A stretch of 64,000 nt of DNA, from the NCBI GenBank assembly GCA_016839165.1, contig CP069300.1:930001-994000 (forward strand). The letters are read 5' to 3'. This document shows positions 16,881 to 25,333 of this stretch, in pieces (positions within the stretch are counted from its first letter, which is position 1; each line of letters opens with the position of its first letter). The translations under genes and the position numbers were made by a program. This stretch comes from Bradyrhizobium sp. PSBB068. GTDB lineage: Bacteria; Pseudomonadota; Alphaproteobacteria; Rhizobiales; Xanthobacteraceae. Below the pieces are notes generated by a model. It searched no databases and was not told the DNA's origin. It worked only from the letters and a program-made list of their open reading frames with translations.

Positions 16881-16936
16881 CCTGACGCAACGTGCCTGAC
16901 GCAACATGTCTGACGCAATGTGTCTGAAGCAATGTG
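16881..16936. repeat. Four 14-bp tandem repeats downstream of glcF
   Basis: Units CCTGACGCAACGTG, CCTGACGCAACATG, TCTGACGCAATGTG and TCTGAAGCAATGTG follow one another without gaps. The divergence is graded from first to last. No coding frame uses them convincingly. Confidence 0.85.
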
Positions 16937-17096
16937 AAAGTCAGGCGCTTCCCTGCCACAGACGCGAAGCGATCGCGCGGCCATCATGCCCGACAAGTGA
17001 AGTGGAGGGCGCCTCTCCCCGAGGCGCAGCCAACGACCGGCAAGCGATCACTTCAATACGCGGTGGACTCAAATCAGCGGCAATAGGAGGACCACA

Positions 17097-17486
17097 ATGG
17101 CGAAGTCGAAGAAGGCAAAGAAAAGCAAGAAGGCCAAAAAGGCCAAGAAGGCGGTAGCGGCCAAGAAGAAGTCGGCCAAGAAGTCCGCAAAGAAGTCGGC
17201 CAAGAAGGCCGCGAAGAAGTCTGCAAAGAAATCGGCGAAGAAGTCAGCCAAGAAGGCTGCCAAGAAAGTTGCGAAGAAGGCTGCTCCGAAGAAGGCCGCA
17301 CCCAAGAAGGCTGCGAAGAAAGCTGCCAAGAAGAGCGCTCCGAAGAAGGCCGCCGCGCCGAAGCCGGCCGCCCCGGTTGCAGCCACGCCGGCGCCCGAGC
17401 CTGCGCCGCAGCCGGCCCCGAGCTGGGCCACGCCGAGCCACGAGCCGGCGCCGAGCTGGGGCACCTCCGATGGTGAGCACCACTGA
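17097..17486 (+). CDS. Histone-H1-like Lys/Ala-rich protein
   Basis: A 129-residue protein whose first 90 residues are almost only Lys, Ala and Ser in repeats such as KKSAKK and KKAAPKK. A Pro/Ala-rich, low-charge tail follows, ending SWGTSDGEHH. It resembles bacterial H1-like (Hc1/AlgP-type) DNA-binding proteins that compact or bend DNA; nucleoid association is inferred from composition. TAGGAGG lies 9 bases before the ATG, and a strong terminator follows. The repeat-rich DNA is prone to length change between strains. Confidence 0.85.
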   Translation: MAKSKKAKKSKKAKKAKKAVAAKKKSAKKSAKKSAKKAAKKSAKKSAKKSAKKAAKKVAKKAAPKKAAPKKAAKKAAKKSAPKKAAAPKPAAPVAATPAPEPAPQPAPSWATPSHEPAPSWGTSDGEHH

Positions 17487-17513
17487 CCGAACCTGCACCG
17501 GTTCATCCGACCG

Positions 17514-17543
17514 AAGCCGCAGCGGACGCCGCTGCGGCTTTTT
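17514..17543 (+). terminator. Rho-independent terminator of the H1-like gene
   Basis: AAGCCGCAGCG pairs with CGCTGCGGCTT (11-bp stem, 5-base loop GACGC) and runs into TTTTT. Confidence 0.88.
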
Positions 17544-17868
17544 CCGTGTCAGTGGTCCGTAGTTTTGCGGAGAAGACGATTCGCGTCGGCACCGCCCGCA
17601 GTGTGTCGAACCGTTGCTCATTTCCGGCTGAGCGGGTCGTTCAACCGGAACGGGAGCCTCAGTTTTGTGGTGCAAATGCAACACCCATCAACCAACGTGT
17701 GCCGGGACTGCCAGAACGCCTAAAAAGTCGGCAGATGCATGTCTTTTCGCCTTCTCCAAAAGGGAGCTGCGTTTCAGATTGATCACACACGATTGAGTTG
17801 CAGTCCGTTATCGCGCGCCCTGGGGGCCACCGGAGCTGGGCTGTCTGGACATTTGGATGGGGACCGTC
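17544..17868. other. Intergenic region upstream of the porin gene
   Basis: About 325 bases after the terminator and before the TorF-like gene. It presumably holds the porin promoter, but I cannot point to a convincing -35/-10 pair, and no small gene is evident. Confidence 0.4.
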
Positions 17869-18858
17869 ATGAAGAAACTGGCTTTGTTAGCAACGGCGCT
17901 AGCAATGATTTCGAGCTCGGCAATGGCAGCTGACATGGCGGTGAAGGCCGTCAAGGCGCCGCCGCCGGCTCCCTTCGATCCCTGGGATATCGCCTTCGGC
18001 GCCGGCATCGTCAGCGACTACATCTTCCGCGGCGTCACGCAGTCGAACCATAATCCATCGGTCACCGCCTATTTCGAGCCGCGCTACAACGTCAACAAGG
18101 ACCTGCAGCTCTACATCGGCACCTCGACCGAAAGCATCTCCTTCGCCAACCGTGCTGCGGCGGAAGTCGACGTCTACGGCGGTATCCGCCCGACCTTCGG
18201 CGCCTTCGCCTTCGACATCGGTGTCTGGGGTTACCTGTATCCGGGCGGAACCTGCTACTTCGGCGCCGCTACCGACACTGCGGGCAAACCGCTCGGCAAC
18301 GAGTGCCTGACCAATTTCCTGCCGAACGGCAACGTGATGAAGAAGGACGTCTCGTTCTTCGAGGTCTACGGCAAGGCGACCTGGACCATCAACGACAACT
18401 GGGCGTTCACGATCAACGAATACTACTCGCCCAACTTCCTGAACACCGGCGCCTGGGGCAACTATTCGTCGATCATCGGCAAGTACACCGCGCCCAGCAC
18501 CGTGTTCGGCACCAGCGGCGTCGGCCTGTATGTGTCGGGTGAGTTCGGCCGGCAGTGGCTCGGCACCTCCGACAGCTTCTACGGCGTCCCGGCGTTCCCG
18601 AACGGCATCAAGTATGCCGACTACAACACCTGGAACATCGGCATCGGCTTCACCTACAAGGTGTTCACGCTCGATCTGCGCTATTCCGACACCGACATGT
18701 CGAAGGGCAATTGCAGCGCCTTCACCAGCGATTACACCGCGGGCGGCACCACCAACGTCACCCCGATCAATCCGGGCGGCACTGGTTCCAACTGGTGCGG
18801 TGCGGCTGGTATCGCCAAGCTCTCGGTCGACCTGACCGCGATGTCCAATCTGAAGTAA
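17869..18858 (+). CDS. TorF-family putative outer-membrane porin
   Basis: A 329-residue outer-membrane beta-barrel protein. ATG 17869 (MKKLALLATALAMISSS) starts a signal peptide cleaved near AMA-ADMAV and has GGGGA upstream; an ATG 12 bases earlier is less likely. The mature part begins with the family motif FGAGIVSDYIFRGVTQS, followed by alternating aromatic strands and ends in a strand near LSVDLTAMSNLK. TorF proteins are porin-like, of uncertain specificity. A strong terminator follows, so it is monocistronic. Confidence 0.9.
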   Translation: MKKLALLATALAMISSSAMAADMAVKAVKAPPPAPFDPWDIAFGAGIVSDYIFRGVTQSNHNPSVTAYFEPRYNVNKDLQLYIGTSTESISFANRAAAEVDVYGGIRPTFGAFAFDIGVWGYLYPGGTCYFGAATDTAGKPLGNECLTNFLPNGNVMKKDVSFFEVYGKATWTINDNWAFTINEYYSPNFLNTGAWGNYSSIIGKYTAPSTVFGTSGVGLYVSGEFGRQWLGTSDSFYGVPAFPNGIKYADYNTWNIGIGFTYKVFTLDLRYSDTDMSKGNCSAFTSDYTAGGTTNVTPINPGGTGSNWCGAAGIAKLSVDLTAMSNLK

Positions 18859-18879
18859 TTTCCCTTTCCGGGATCAATG

Positions 18880-18908
18880 GGGCGGCAGAGCAATCTGCCG
18901 CCCTTTTT
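18880..18908 (+). terminator. Rho-independent terminator of the porin gene
   Basis: GGGCGGCAGA and TCTGCCGCCC form a perfect 10-bp stem with loop GCAA, followed by TTTTTG. Confidence 0.9.
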
Positions 18909-18927
18909 GTTTTCGGCGGCTTTGTTT

Positions 18928-18956
18928 TTCACCTCTCCCCACCGGGGAGAGGTGAA
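18928..18956. repeat. Short palindromic intergenic repeat
   Basis: TTCACCTCTCCCC and GGGGAGAGGTGAA form a 13-bp perfect inverted repeat with a 3-base loop. It shares the CTCTCCC/GGGAGAG core with elements near 28.3, 30.5 and 31.9 kb. Confidence 0.75.
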
Positions 18957-18984
18957 CCGCACCTCTGGCCCTCGCTTCGCTCGC

Positions 18985-20727
18985 CTATGACGCGGGAGCC
19001 TCGACCCTGTCGTGCAGGGTGAAGCGGTCGCCGTCACGGACCAGCGCGACGTTGCGCTGATGGAAGGCGTCGAGCGTCGAGCGATGGCCGATCGACACCA
19101 CCGCGGTATCGGGCAGGCTGTCGGCGAGCAGCCTGTAGAGCGCGGCTTCGGACGGCTCGTCGAGCGAGGCTGTCGCCTCGTCCAGAAACAGGAATTGCGG
19201 TTGATGCAGCAGCGCCCGCGCGATGCCGAGCCGCTGCTGCTCGCCGAGCGACAGCATCCGGTTCCAGTGCGCCTCCTCCGCGAGCCGCGCCGCGAGCTGC
19301 GGCAATCCGACGGCGGTGAGGATCTCGCGGACCCGCCCCGCATCGAATTGCGCGGCCGCGCCCGGATAAACCACGGCGTCGTGCAACGACCCGATCGGCA
19401 GATAGGGATGTTGCGGCAGCATCATCAGGCTGGCATTCGCGGGGACATTGATCGCGCCCTTGCCGAACGGCCAGATGCCGGCGATGGCACGGAACAGCGT
19501 CGACTTGCCGGCGCCCGAGGGGCCGGTGACCAGGGTGCGTTGGTGGTTGGGAAGCTTGAAGCCGTCAGCCGCGAGCAACGGTTTGCCGTCGGGCAGGGTG
19601 ACCACGAGGTCGTCGAGTTCGATGCCGTCGCGGCCTGCGGGTTTGACGCGGATGATGTCCTGCCGCTGCGCGAAAGCATCGCCGCCGCGGATCGAGCCCT
19701 CGAAGCCGTCAAGACGTGCGACCACCGATTGCCATTCGGCCAGCGTCCGGTAGGCGGTGATGAAGAAGGACAGTGAATCCTGCACGCTGCTGAAGGCCGA
19801 CGCGGTCTGCATCATGCCGCCGAGCTGGATCTTGTTGGCGAAATAGGCCGGCGCGATCAGCACGTAGGGGAAGATTACAGCGGCTTGCGAATAGGTCGCG
19901 GTGAAGGCGGTCAGTTTCTTGGTTCGTTGCATGATGTCGAGCCAATTCCCGACCACGAATCCGAACCGATTGAGCAACCGCGTGCGCTCGGCCGGTTCGC
20001 CCTCGAGCAGCGCGATCTGCTCGGCGTTCTCGCGGGTACGCACCAGGTTGAAGCGGAAATCGGCTTCGAACCGCTGCTGCCGGAAATTGAGGTCGACCAG
20101 CGGCCGGCCGATCAGATGGGTCAAGGTTGTGCCGAGGATCGCGTAGACCAGCGCGCCCCAGACCAGATAGCCGGGAAACGCGATGTCGTTGCCGAACAGA
20201 TGCAGCGGCGCCTGATTGGACAGGCCCCACAGGATCACCACGAAGGACGCAAGCGTGACCACGGAGCTCAACAGTCCGATCCCGAGCGTCAGGGTCTGTT
20301 CGACGAAACGCTGGGTGTCGTCGGCGATACGCTGGTCCGGGTTGTCGGCGGCATCACCGAGCAGCTGCATGCGATAGTGGTTGGCATCGTGCAGCCAGCC
20401 GCCGAGATAGCGCGTGGTCATCCAGCGTCGCCAGCGGATCTGCAGCCATTGATTGAGGTAGAGCTGGTAGACTTTCAGGCCGATCCAGAACGCCGCGAGC
20501 ACGCAGAAATAGCCGATCTGATAGCTGAAGACCGCCTGATCGCGCTCCTGCAGCGCGTTGTAGAAAACATTGTTCCAGCGGTTGAACAGCACGGTGAGAA
20601 AGACGCTGGCGAGCTCGATGACGATCACCGCCGCCAGCAAGCCACGGCCGGCCCATTTGTCCTCGGAGTTGAAATAGGGCGAGGCGATGCGCCACACCGT
20701 CGCGAGCGTCGAGCGAATGTTTTTCAC
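18985..20727 (-). CDS. SbmA/BacA-like ABC transporter, fused permease and ATPase (BclA/YddA type)
   Basis: A 580-residue protein: an N-terminal SbmA/BacA-like membrane domain (about 1-330, with LFNRWNNVFYNALQERD and RWRRWMTTRYLGGWL) fused to an ATPase with Walker A GPSGAGKST (about 401), signature LSLGEQQRLG (about 490) and Walker B FLFLDEATA. Members import or protect against peptides; BclA of nodulating Bradyrhizobium takes up plant NCR peptides, but several paralogues exist, so that role is inference. The start is a GTG with GGAGAC upstream. Monocistronic. Confidence 0.88.
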   Translation of the reverse strand: MKNIRSTLATVWRIASPYFNSEDKWAGRGLLAAVIVIELASVFLTVLFNRWNNVFYNALQERDQAVFSYQIGYFCVLAAFWIGLKVYQLYLNQWLQIRWRRWMTTRYLGGWLHDANHYRMQLLGDAADNPDQRIADDTQRFVEQTLTLGIGLLSSVVTLASFVVILWGLSNQAPLHLFGNDIAFPGYLVWGALVYAILGTTLTHLIGRPLVDLNFRQQRFEADFRFNLVRTRENAEQIALLEGEPAERTRLLNRFGFVVGNWLDIMQRTKKLTAFTATYSQAAVIFPYVLIAPAYFANKIQLGGMMQTASAFSSVQDSLSFFITAYRTLAEWQSVVARLDGFEGSIRGGDAFAQRQDIIRVKPAGRDGIELDDLVVTLPDGKPLLAADGFKLPNHQRTLVTGPSGAGKSTLFRAIAGIWPFGKGAINVPANASLMMLPQHPYLPIGSLHDAVVYPGAAAQFDAGRVREILTAVGLPQLAARLAEEAHWNRMLSLGEQQRLGIARALLHQPQFLFLDEATASLDEPSEAALYRLLADSLPDTAVVSIGHRSTLDAFHQRNVALVRDGDRFTLHDRVEAPAS

Positions 20728-21037
20728 AGATTATCGTCTCCGGGGAAGCGGCCGCAAAGGCCTGAAGAGTCGGGACAATCGGCGTGGGCCTCGACTAAAG
20801 TCGTAAGCCTGGCATGCAAGCGTTGGCTTGTCCCGGCGATCGAGTCAACCCTAGCATGACGACAACGGCGAGGGGCGGGGGACCTTCGATTTTTCGCGAG
20901 GATGTGAGCGATCCTTACCGATCGTTCATTCGCGAGCCGGGGCTAGAGACTTTTCCGACGGACTCCCGCAATCGCGCCAGCGCGCCTGCCAGCACCGATG
21001 CCGGCGCGCTGCATAAGAATGTGGGAAGGACCCTGAG
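20728..21037. other. Divergent promoter region, ABC transporter / lactate permease
   Basis: A 310-base gap between divergent genes. A weak inverted repeat CGATC-N6-GATCG is present near 20910, but I see no clear operator or promoter pair. Confidence 0.4.
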
Positions 21038-22708
21038 ATGAATACCTGGAATCAAATCTACAATCCGCTCGGCAATGCCGGGCTATCGACGCTCGCCGCC
21101 GCCGTTCCCGTGGTCACGCTGCTGGTCCTGATCGCGAGCGGCAAGGTGAAGGCGCACATCGCCGCCATCATCGCCGTGATCGTGACCAACCTGATCACGA
21201 TCTTCGTCTTCACCATGCCGGCCGGCATGTCGATCCGTGCGTCGATCCTCGGCATCGTCACCGGGTTCTTCCCGATCGGCTGGATCGTGCTCAACGTCAT
21301 CTTCCTCTATCAGGTCACGGTGAGGTGCGGGAAGTTCGAGCTGTTGAAGCGCGCGGTCGGCGGCGTCACCGAGGATCGCCGGCTGCAGCTCTTGCTGATC
21401 GCGTTCTCGTTCGGCGCCTTCTTCGAAGGCGCCTCGGGCTTCGGCACGCCGGTCGCGATCACCGGCGCGGTGCTGATCGGGCTCGGCTTCTCGCCGCTCG
21501 CAGCCTCCGGCCTGTCGCTGATCGCGAACACCGCCCCGGTCGCCTTCGGCGCGCTGGGGACGCCGATCCAGGGCCTCGCCTCGGTCACCGGGCTCGATCC
21601 CTACATCCTCGGCGCCATGGTCGGCCGGCAGTTGCCGCTGTTCTCGCTGATCGTGCCGTTCTGGGTGGTGTGGGCATTCGCGGGCTGGCGCGGCATGAAG
21701 GAAGTGTGGCCGGCGATCCTGGTCACCGGCGTGTCGTTTGCGGTCCCGCAATTCGTGATCTCGAACTACATCAATCCCTGGATCGTCGACATCGGCGCCT
21801 CGCTGATCTCGATGGGCGCGCTGATCCTGTTTCTCAAGGTCTGGCAGCCGGAGCATCTCTGGCTGTCGCCGAAACTGCGCGGCCGCGATGAATCGGCGGC
21901 GACGATGGCCTCCGCCCCGCCGCTCGACAAGACGCCGCTGACGCAAGGCGAACTCTGGAGCGCACTGCTGCCGTGGATCATCGTCTGCGTCCTGATGCTG
22001 ATCTGGGGCAACGGTGCCTTCAAGGCCTGGGCCAACGCCAACTTCGTCTGGAACTATCCGGTCCCTGAGCTCGACAAGCTGATCTTCAAGGTGCCGCCGG
22101 TGGTGCCTAAGCCGACGGCGGAAGGCGCGGTGTTCGGCTTCACCTACCTGTCGTTCACCGGCACCGGCTTGCTGATCGCGGCGATCATCTCGGGTCTGTT
22201 GATGGGCTTCTCGCCGCTCAAACTGGTCGCAGAATATGGTCGCACCATCCGCCTCTGCGCGATCTCGCTGATCACGATCTCGGCGATGTTGGCGATCGGG
22301 ACGCTGACCCGGCTGTCCGGCGTCGATGCCACCCTCGGCCTCGCCTTCGCCGCGACCGGCGTGCTCTACCCGTTCTTTGGCACCCTGCTTGGCTGGCTCG
22401 GCGTGGCGCTGACCGGATCGGACACCTCGTCCAACATCCTGTTCGGCAATCTGCAGAAGATCACCTCCGAGCAGCTCGGCCTGCCGCCGGTGCTGATGGC
22501 GGCGGCGAACTCCTCGGGCGGCGTGATGGGCAAGATGATCGACGCGCAATCGATCGTGGTCGCCTCGACCGCGACCAACTGGTACGGCCACGAGGGCTCG
22601 ATCCTGCGCTACGTGTTCCTGCACTCGATCGTGCTGGCGTGTCTGGTCGGCCTGTTCGTGACGCTGCAGGCCTACGTCTACCCGTTCACTGCAATGGTCT
22701 TGAAATAA
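21038..22708 (+). CDS. lldP: L-lactate permease
   Basis: A 556-residue LctP-family transporter with about 12-13 membrane segments. Characteristic stretches are SFGAFFEGASGFGTPVAIT, NTAPVAFGALGTPI, ALTGSDTSSNILFG and NSSGGVMGKMIDAQS. It imports L-lactate, D-lactate and often glycolate with protons, fitting the glycolate oxidase genes 5 kb away, although the two are not in one operon. GGAAGGA precedes the ATG. A terminator hairpin follows. Confidence 0.93.
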   Translation: MNTWNQIYNPLGNAGLSTLAAAVPVVTLLVLIASGKVKAHIAAIIAVIVTNLITIFVFTMPAGMSIRASILGIVTGFFPIGWIVLNVIFLYQVTVRCGKFELLKRAVGGVTEDRRLQLLLIAFSFGAFFEGASGFGTPVAITGAVLIGLGFSPLAASGLSLIANTAPVAFGALGTPIQGLASVTGLDPYILGAMVGRQLPLFSLIVPFWVVWAFAGWRGMKEVWPAILVTGVSFAVPQFVISNYINPWIVDIGASLISMGALILFLKVWQPEHLWLSPKLRGRDESAATMASAPPLDKTPLTQGELWSALLPWIIVCVLMLIWGNGAFKAWANANFVWNYPVPELDKLIFKVPPVVPKPTAEGAVFGFTYLSFTGTGLLIAAIISGLLMGFSPLKLVAEYGRTIRLCAISLITISAMLAIGTLTRLSGVDATLGLAFAATGVLYPFFGTLLGWLGVALTGSDTSSNILFGNLQKITSEQLGLPPVLMAAANSSGGVMGKMIDAQSIVVASTATNWYGHEGSILRYVFLHSIVLACLVGLFVTLQAYVYPFTAMVLK

Positions 22709-22734
22709 CGAGGCGAGGCGTCGCCCAAACCAGG

Positions 22735-22765
22735 ATCCCCGTGGGTGCGAGCCCGCGGGGATTTT
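22735..22765 (+). terminator. Terminator of the lactate permease gene
   Basis: ATCCCCGTGGG pairs with CCCGCGGGGAT (11-bp stem with one G-T pair, 6-base loop) and is followed by TTTG. Confidence 0.7.
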
Positions 22766-22854
22766 GCGTTTCCAGGATCTTTTCCCGCGCGGCCAAGCTG
22801 GCCAATCGCGGCCTCGTCCCATACAAGGGCGGCGTCGCAATTGCGGGGAATGGC

Positions 22855-23271
22855 ATGAGCTCGATGCAGCGGATTTTGAACGGCGGCGTGGCGGTGCTGG
22901 CGTTGGTTTCAGCGGCGCTTGCCGCGGTTCCGGCCAAGGCTCAGGAGGAATTCCCGTTCGGCTTCGTGATGACGCTCGATGCCGCGCGCATGCCGGGCTC
23001 GAAGCGGATTCCCTCGATCGAGGTCGGCGACAATGGCGAGGTGATCCTCGAGCTGTGGTGCGATGGCGGCAAGGGCCAGTTCTCGGTTGCCGGCAACACC
23101 ATCGTGTTCGTGCCCGGCGCGCTGGAGAACCGCACCTGCACGCCGGACCGGGCGCAGGCCGACAAGGATCTGCTGGCGGCGCTCGGCGACATGACGAGCT
23201 GGCGGCGGCAGGGGGATCAGGTCACGTTCATCGGCAGCAAGCAGCTGCGCTTCGTGATCAACAGCAACTGA
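22855..23271 (+). CDS. Exported META/HslJ-like domain protein
   Basis: A 138-residue protein with a signal peptide (about 1-31, ending VPAKAQ). The mature part has the META-domain pattern: VGDNGEVILELWCDGG, GQFSVAGNTIVF, then NRTCTPDRAQADKDLLAAL with a second cysteine, probably disulfide-bonded to the first. META/HslJ domains are found in envelope stress and heat-shock lipoproteins; function here is unknown. It converges on the next gene with 21 bases between stops. Confidence 0.72.
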   Translation: MSSMQRILNGGVAVLALVSAALAAVPAKAQEEFPFGFVMTLDAARMPGSKRIPSIEVGDNGEVILELWCDGGKGQFSVAGNTIVFVPGALENRTCTPDRAQADKDLLAALGDMTSWRRQGDQVTFIGSKQLRFVINSN

Positions 23272-23292
23272 TCGAAAGCGTCGTGCCGGCGC

Positions 23293-23967
23293 TCAGGGCG
23301 TCGCGATCAATCCGCTCGCGGTGGCGACGATCCAGCGGTTGCCCCAGCGCACGATGGAATCGACCCGCCCGAGGCCGGGGACGACGTCGCCGCGCGCGGC
23401 CATCTTGACGCCCTCCGGCCCTTCGAGCACGGCGGTGCCGTCGCGGACCTCGACCACCGACCATCCGGGAATCGTGCTCGGCCGCGTTTCCGGTCCCGCC
23501 GAAAGCAGCGGCTTTGATCCGAGCGCGGCGGCTTGCGCGCCGAGCGTCGTGGGCGCTGCCCCCAGCACTTGCGGGCGCGGGTTGGCGACGGGCTTGGGAA
23601 TGCTGCCGGTGACCGATGGCTCGGCGTTGGACGCGGTCCGGCGCGGGCTTTCGCTCTTTCGGCTCGGCGGTGCCTCCGCAACGTGCGGGGCCGGCGCCTC
23701 CTTCTGGGCCACCGGGACCGGCGCGGGACCCACGAAGTCATGCCAGTTGGCGCCGCCGGTCCAGCCCAGCACGAAGCTCGCGGCGAGCGCGGTGGCTGCC
23801 AGCAGCGCGGTGCCGATGCGGTCGGCGAACGGCTCCCGCAGCAGCAGGGCGGCGTCGTGATTCTCGCTGGAGACGTCCCAGAGGTCCGCCGTCTGCGCCG
23901 GCGAATGACCCTCCGTCGCATCTGACGGCCAGATGCTCTCAGGATTGATCGGCTCGCGGTCTTGCAT
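23293..23967 (-). CDS. Single-pass membrane protein of unknown function
   Basis: A 224-residue protein. About 50 N-terminal cytoplasmic residues are followed by one membrane helix (about 53-69, TALLAATALAASFVLGW), a Pro/Ala/Ser-rich periplasmic linker, and a C-terminal globular segment (about 165-224) with GWSVVEVRDGTAVLEGPEGV and GDVVPGLGRVDSIVRWGNRWIVAT. That end resembles small beta-rich domains of PilP/GspC-like or SH3-like type, but I do not recognise a family. No related operon partners are next to it. Confidence 0.65.
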   Translation of the reverse strand: MQDREPINPESIWPSDATEGHSPAQTADLWDVSSENHDAALLLREPFADRIGTALLAATALAASFVLGWTGGANWHDFVGPAPVPVAQKEAPAPHVAEAPPSRKSESPRRTASNAEPSVTGSIPKPVANPRPQVLGAAPTTLGAQAAALGSKPLLSAGPETRPSTIPGWSVVEVRDGTAVLEGPEGVKMAARGDVVPGLGRVDSIVRWGNRWIVATASGLIATP

Positions 23968-24173
23968 GGCGTGACCTGTGTTCGATGACGCAAAGGATGA
24001 TCCTCGAAACTAAATCGAGCCTTAATTTTCGGTGACCGAACTGCGGCAGCACGAAGTCTTTTGGTCGCAGGTCCCCGTAAATGCCCGGGGGCGCTCGCAC
24101 GCAGCGGTCGTTTCCGGACGTCGTCTCCGCAAACCGGGTCGTTTCGGCGTGCGGCCGCGGCTATAGCGGTCGC

Positions 24174-24752
24174 ATGCTTGATTTCGCCGCACAATATGCC
24201 GCCTTTCAACGCCGCGACCCGGCCTGGGACGGCGTCGTGTTCGTCGCGGTCAAGACCACGGGCGTGTATTGCCGCCCGGTCTGTCGGGCGCGCACGCCGC
24301 TCGCCCGCAATGTGCGGTTCTATGGCAGCGCGGCGTCAGCCGAGCGCGCCGGCTTCCGGCCCTGCCTGCGCTGCCGTCCCGAGGCGGCGCCGTTCTGCCC
24401 GGCATGGAAGGGCACCAGGACGACCGTCGAGCGCGCGCTGGCGCTGATCGAAGCCGGCGCACTCGACCGCGGCAATGTCGCGGCGCTGGCCGACCGGCTC
24501 GGCATCGGCACGCGGCATCTGTCGCGGCTGTTCGCCGAGCACCTCGATGCCTCGCCGCTGCAGGTCGCATTGTCGCTGCGCGTGCAGCGCGCCAAGCGCC
24601 TGATCGACGGCGGCGATCTTGCGCTCGCGCTGGTGGCGCAACGTGCCGGCTTCTCCAGCGCAAGGCGCATGAACGCCGCCTTCGCAAAACTCTACGGCCG
24701 CTCTCCCGCCTCGTTGCGACGGAAGCGGCCGCCAGGCGTCATGCTGCAATGA
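24174..24752 (+). CDS. Ada-type metal-binding domain fused to an AraC helix-turn-helix
   Basis: A 192-residue protein. The N-terminus has the Ada zinc/methyl-acceptor domain with four cysteines in GVYCRPVCRARTP and RPCLRCRPE. An AraC-type double helix-turn-helix follows (about 85-185; AALADRLGIGTRHLSRLF and AQRAGFSSARRMNAAFAKLYGRSP). This is the AdaA architecture: methylation of one cysteine by methylphosphotriester repair turns it into an activator of alkylation repair genes. No O6-methyltransferase domain is attached and none lies nearby. The next gene starts 19 bases on. Confidence 0.88.
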   Translation: MLDFAAQYAAFQRRDPAWDGVVFVAVKTTGVYCRPVCRARTPLARNVRFYGSAASAERAGFRPCLRCRPEAAPFCPAWKGTRTTVERALALIEAGALDRGNVAALADRLGIGTRHLSRLFAEHLDASPLQVALSLRVQRAKRLIDGGDLALALVAQRAGFSSARRMNAAFAKLYGRSPASLRRKRPPGVMLQ

Positions 24753-24771
24753 ACCCAACGGAGATCAGCGA

Positions 24772-25239
24772 ATGGCCAGGAGCTACGGCACCGTCAGTGC
24801 CGAACGGAAACTCACGATGAGCGGCCTCGAATTCGTCCAGGGGCTCGCCTCCGGCGCCTTGCCGCTCAACACCATCGCGCGGACCCTCGGCTATGATGTC
24901 ACTGAGGCCGAACGCGGCCGCGTCGTCGTCACGCTGCTGCCGACGGATGCGCATCTCAATCCGGCCGGCACCGTGCATGGCGGTCTCACCGCGACGCTGC
25001 TCGACAGCTGCATGGGACTTGCGGTGCAGTCGATGCTCGACGCCGGAACGAGCCAGACCACGCTCGAGTTCAAGATCTCGCTGCTGCGGCCGATCACGCC
25101 CGACACTGGCCCGATCCGGGCCGAGGGCCATGTGCTCAATTGCGGACGTCGCGTCGGCACCGCCGAAGGCAGGGTCACCGACGCCAAGGGACGGCTGCTC
25201 GCGCATGGCACGACGACGTGCCTGATCTTTCCTGCTTGA
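24772..25239 (+). CDS. PaaI-family hotdog thioesterase
   Basis: A 155-residue hotdog-fold protein of the PaaI/YbgC-like class. Seen are LNPAGTVHGGLTATLLDSCMGLA (the HGG active-site turn followed by the Asp helix) and QTTLEFKISLLRPI. Such enzymes hydrolyse acyl-CoA or aryl-CoA thioesters. The start at 24772 has CGGAG 8 bases upstream. It may be co-transcribed with the Ada-type gene, though no functional link is obvious. Confidence 0.87.
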   Translation: MARSYGTVSAERKLTMSGLEFVQGLASGALPLNTIARTLGYDVTEAERGRVVVTLLPTDAHLNPAGTVHGGLTATLLDSCMGLAVQSMLDAGTSQTTLEFKISLLRPITPDTGPIRAEGHVLNCGRRVGTAEGRVTDAKGRLLAHGTTTCLIFPA

Positions 25240-25333
25240 TGCGGAATACCTGGAGAGACTGAGCCGGCACCGCACCAGGAGATGCGATGCCGGCCCAGAA
25301 GGTTGGAGCGTGTCTGGTCGACGAAGGGTCGGT

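Noticed and set aside
17097..17486. Dense short repeats that could suggest a CRISPR array
   Set aside because: The repeats are in-frame Lys/Ala/Ser codons of one gene with a ribosome binding site and terminator; there are no regular unique spacers or cas genes.
21083..22840. A 585-codon minus-strand frame opposite the lactate permease
   Set aside because: Arg/Gln/His/Asp-rich translation without a recognisable domain; the opposite strand has a full transporter.
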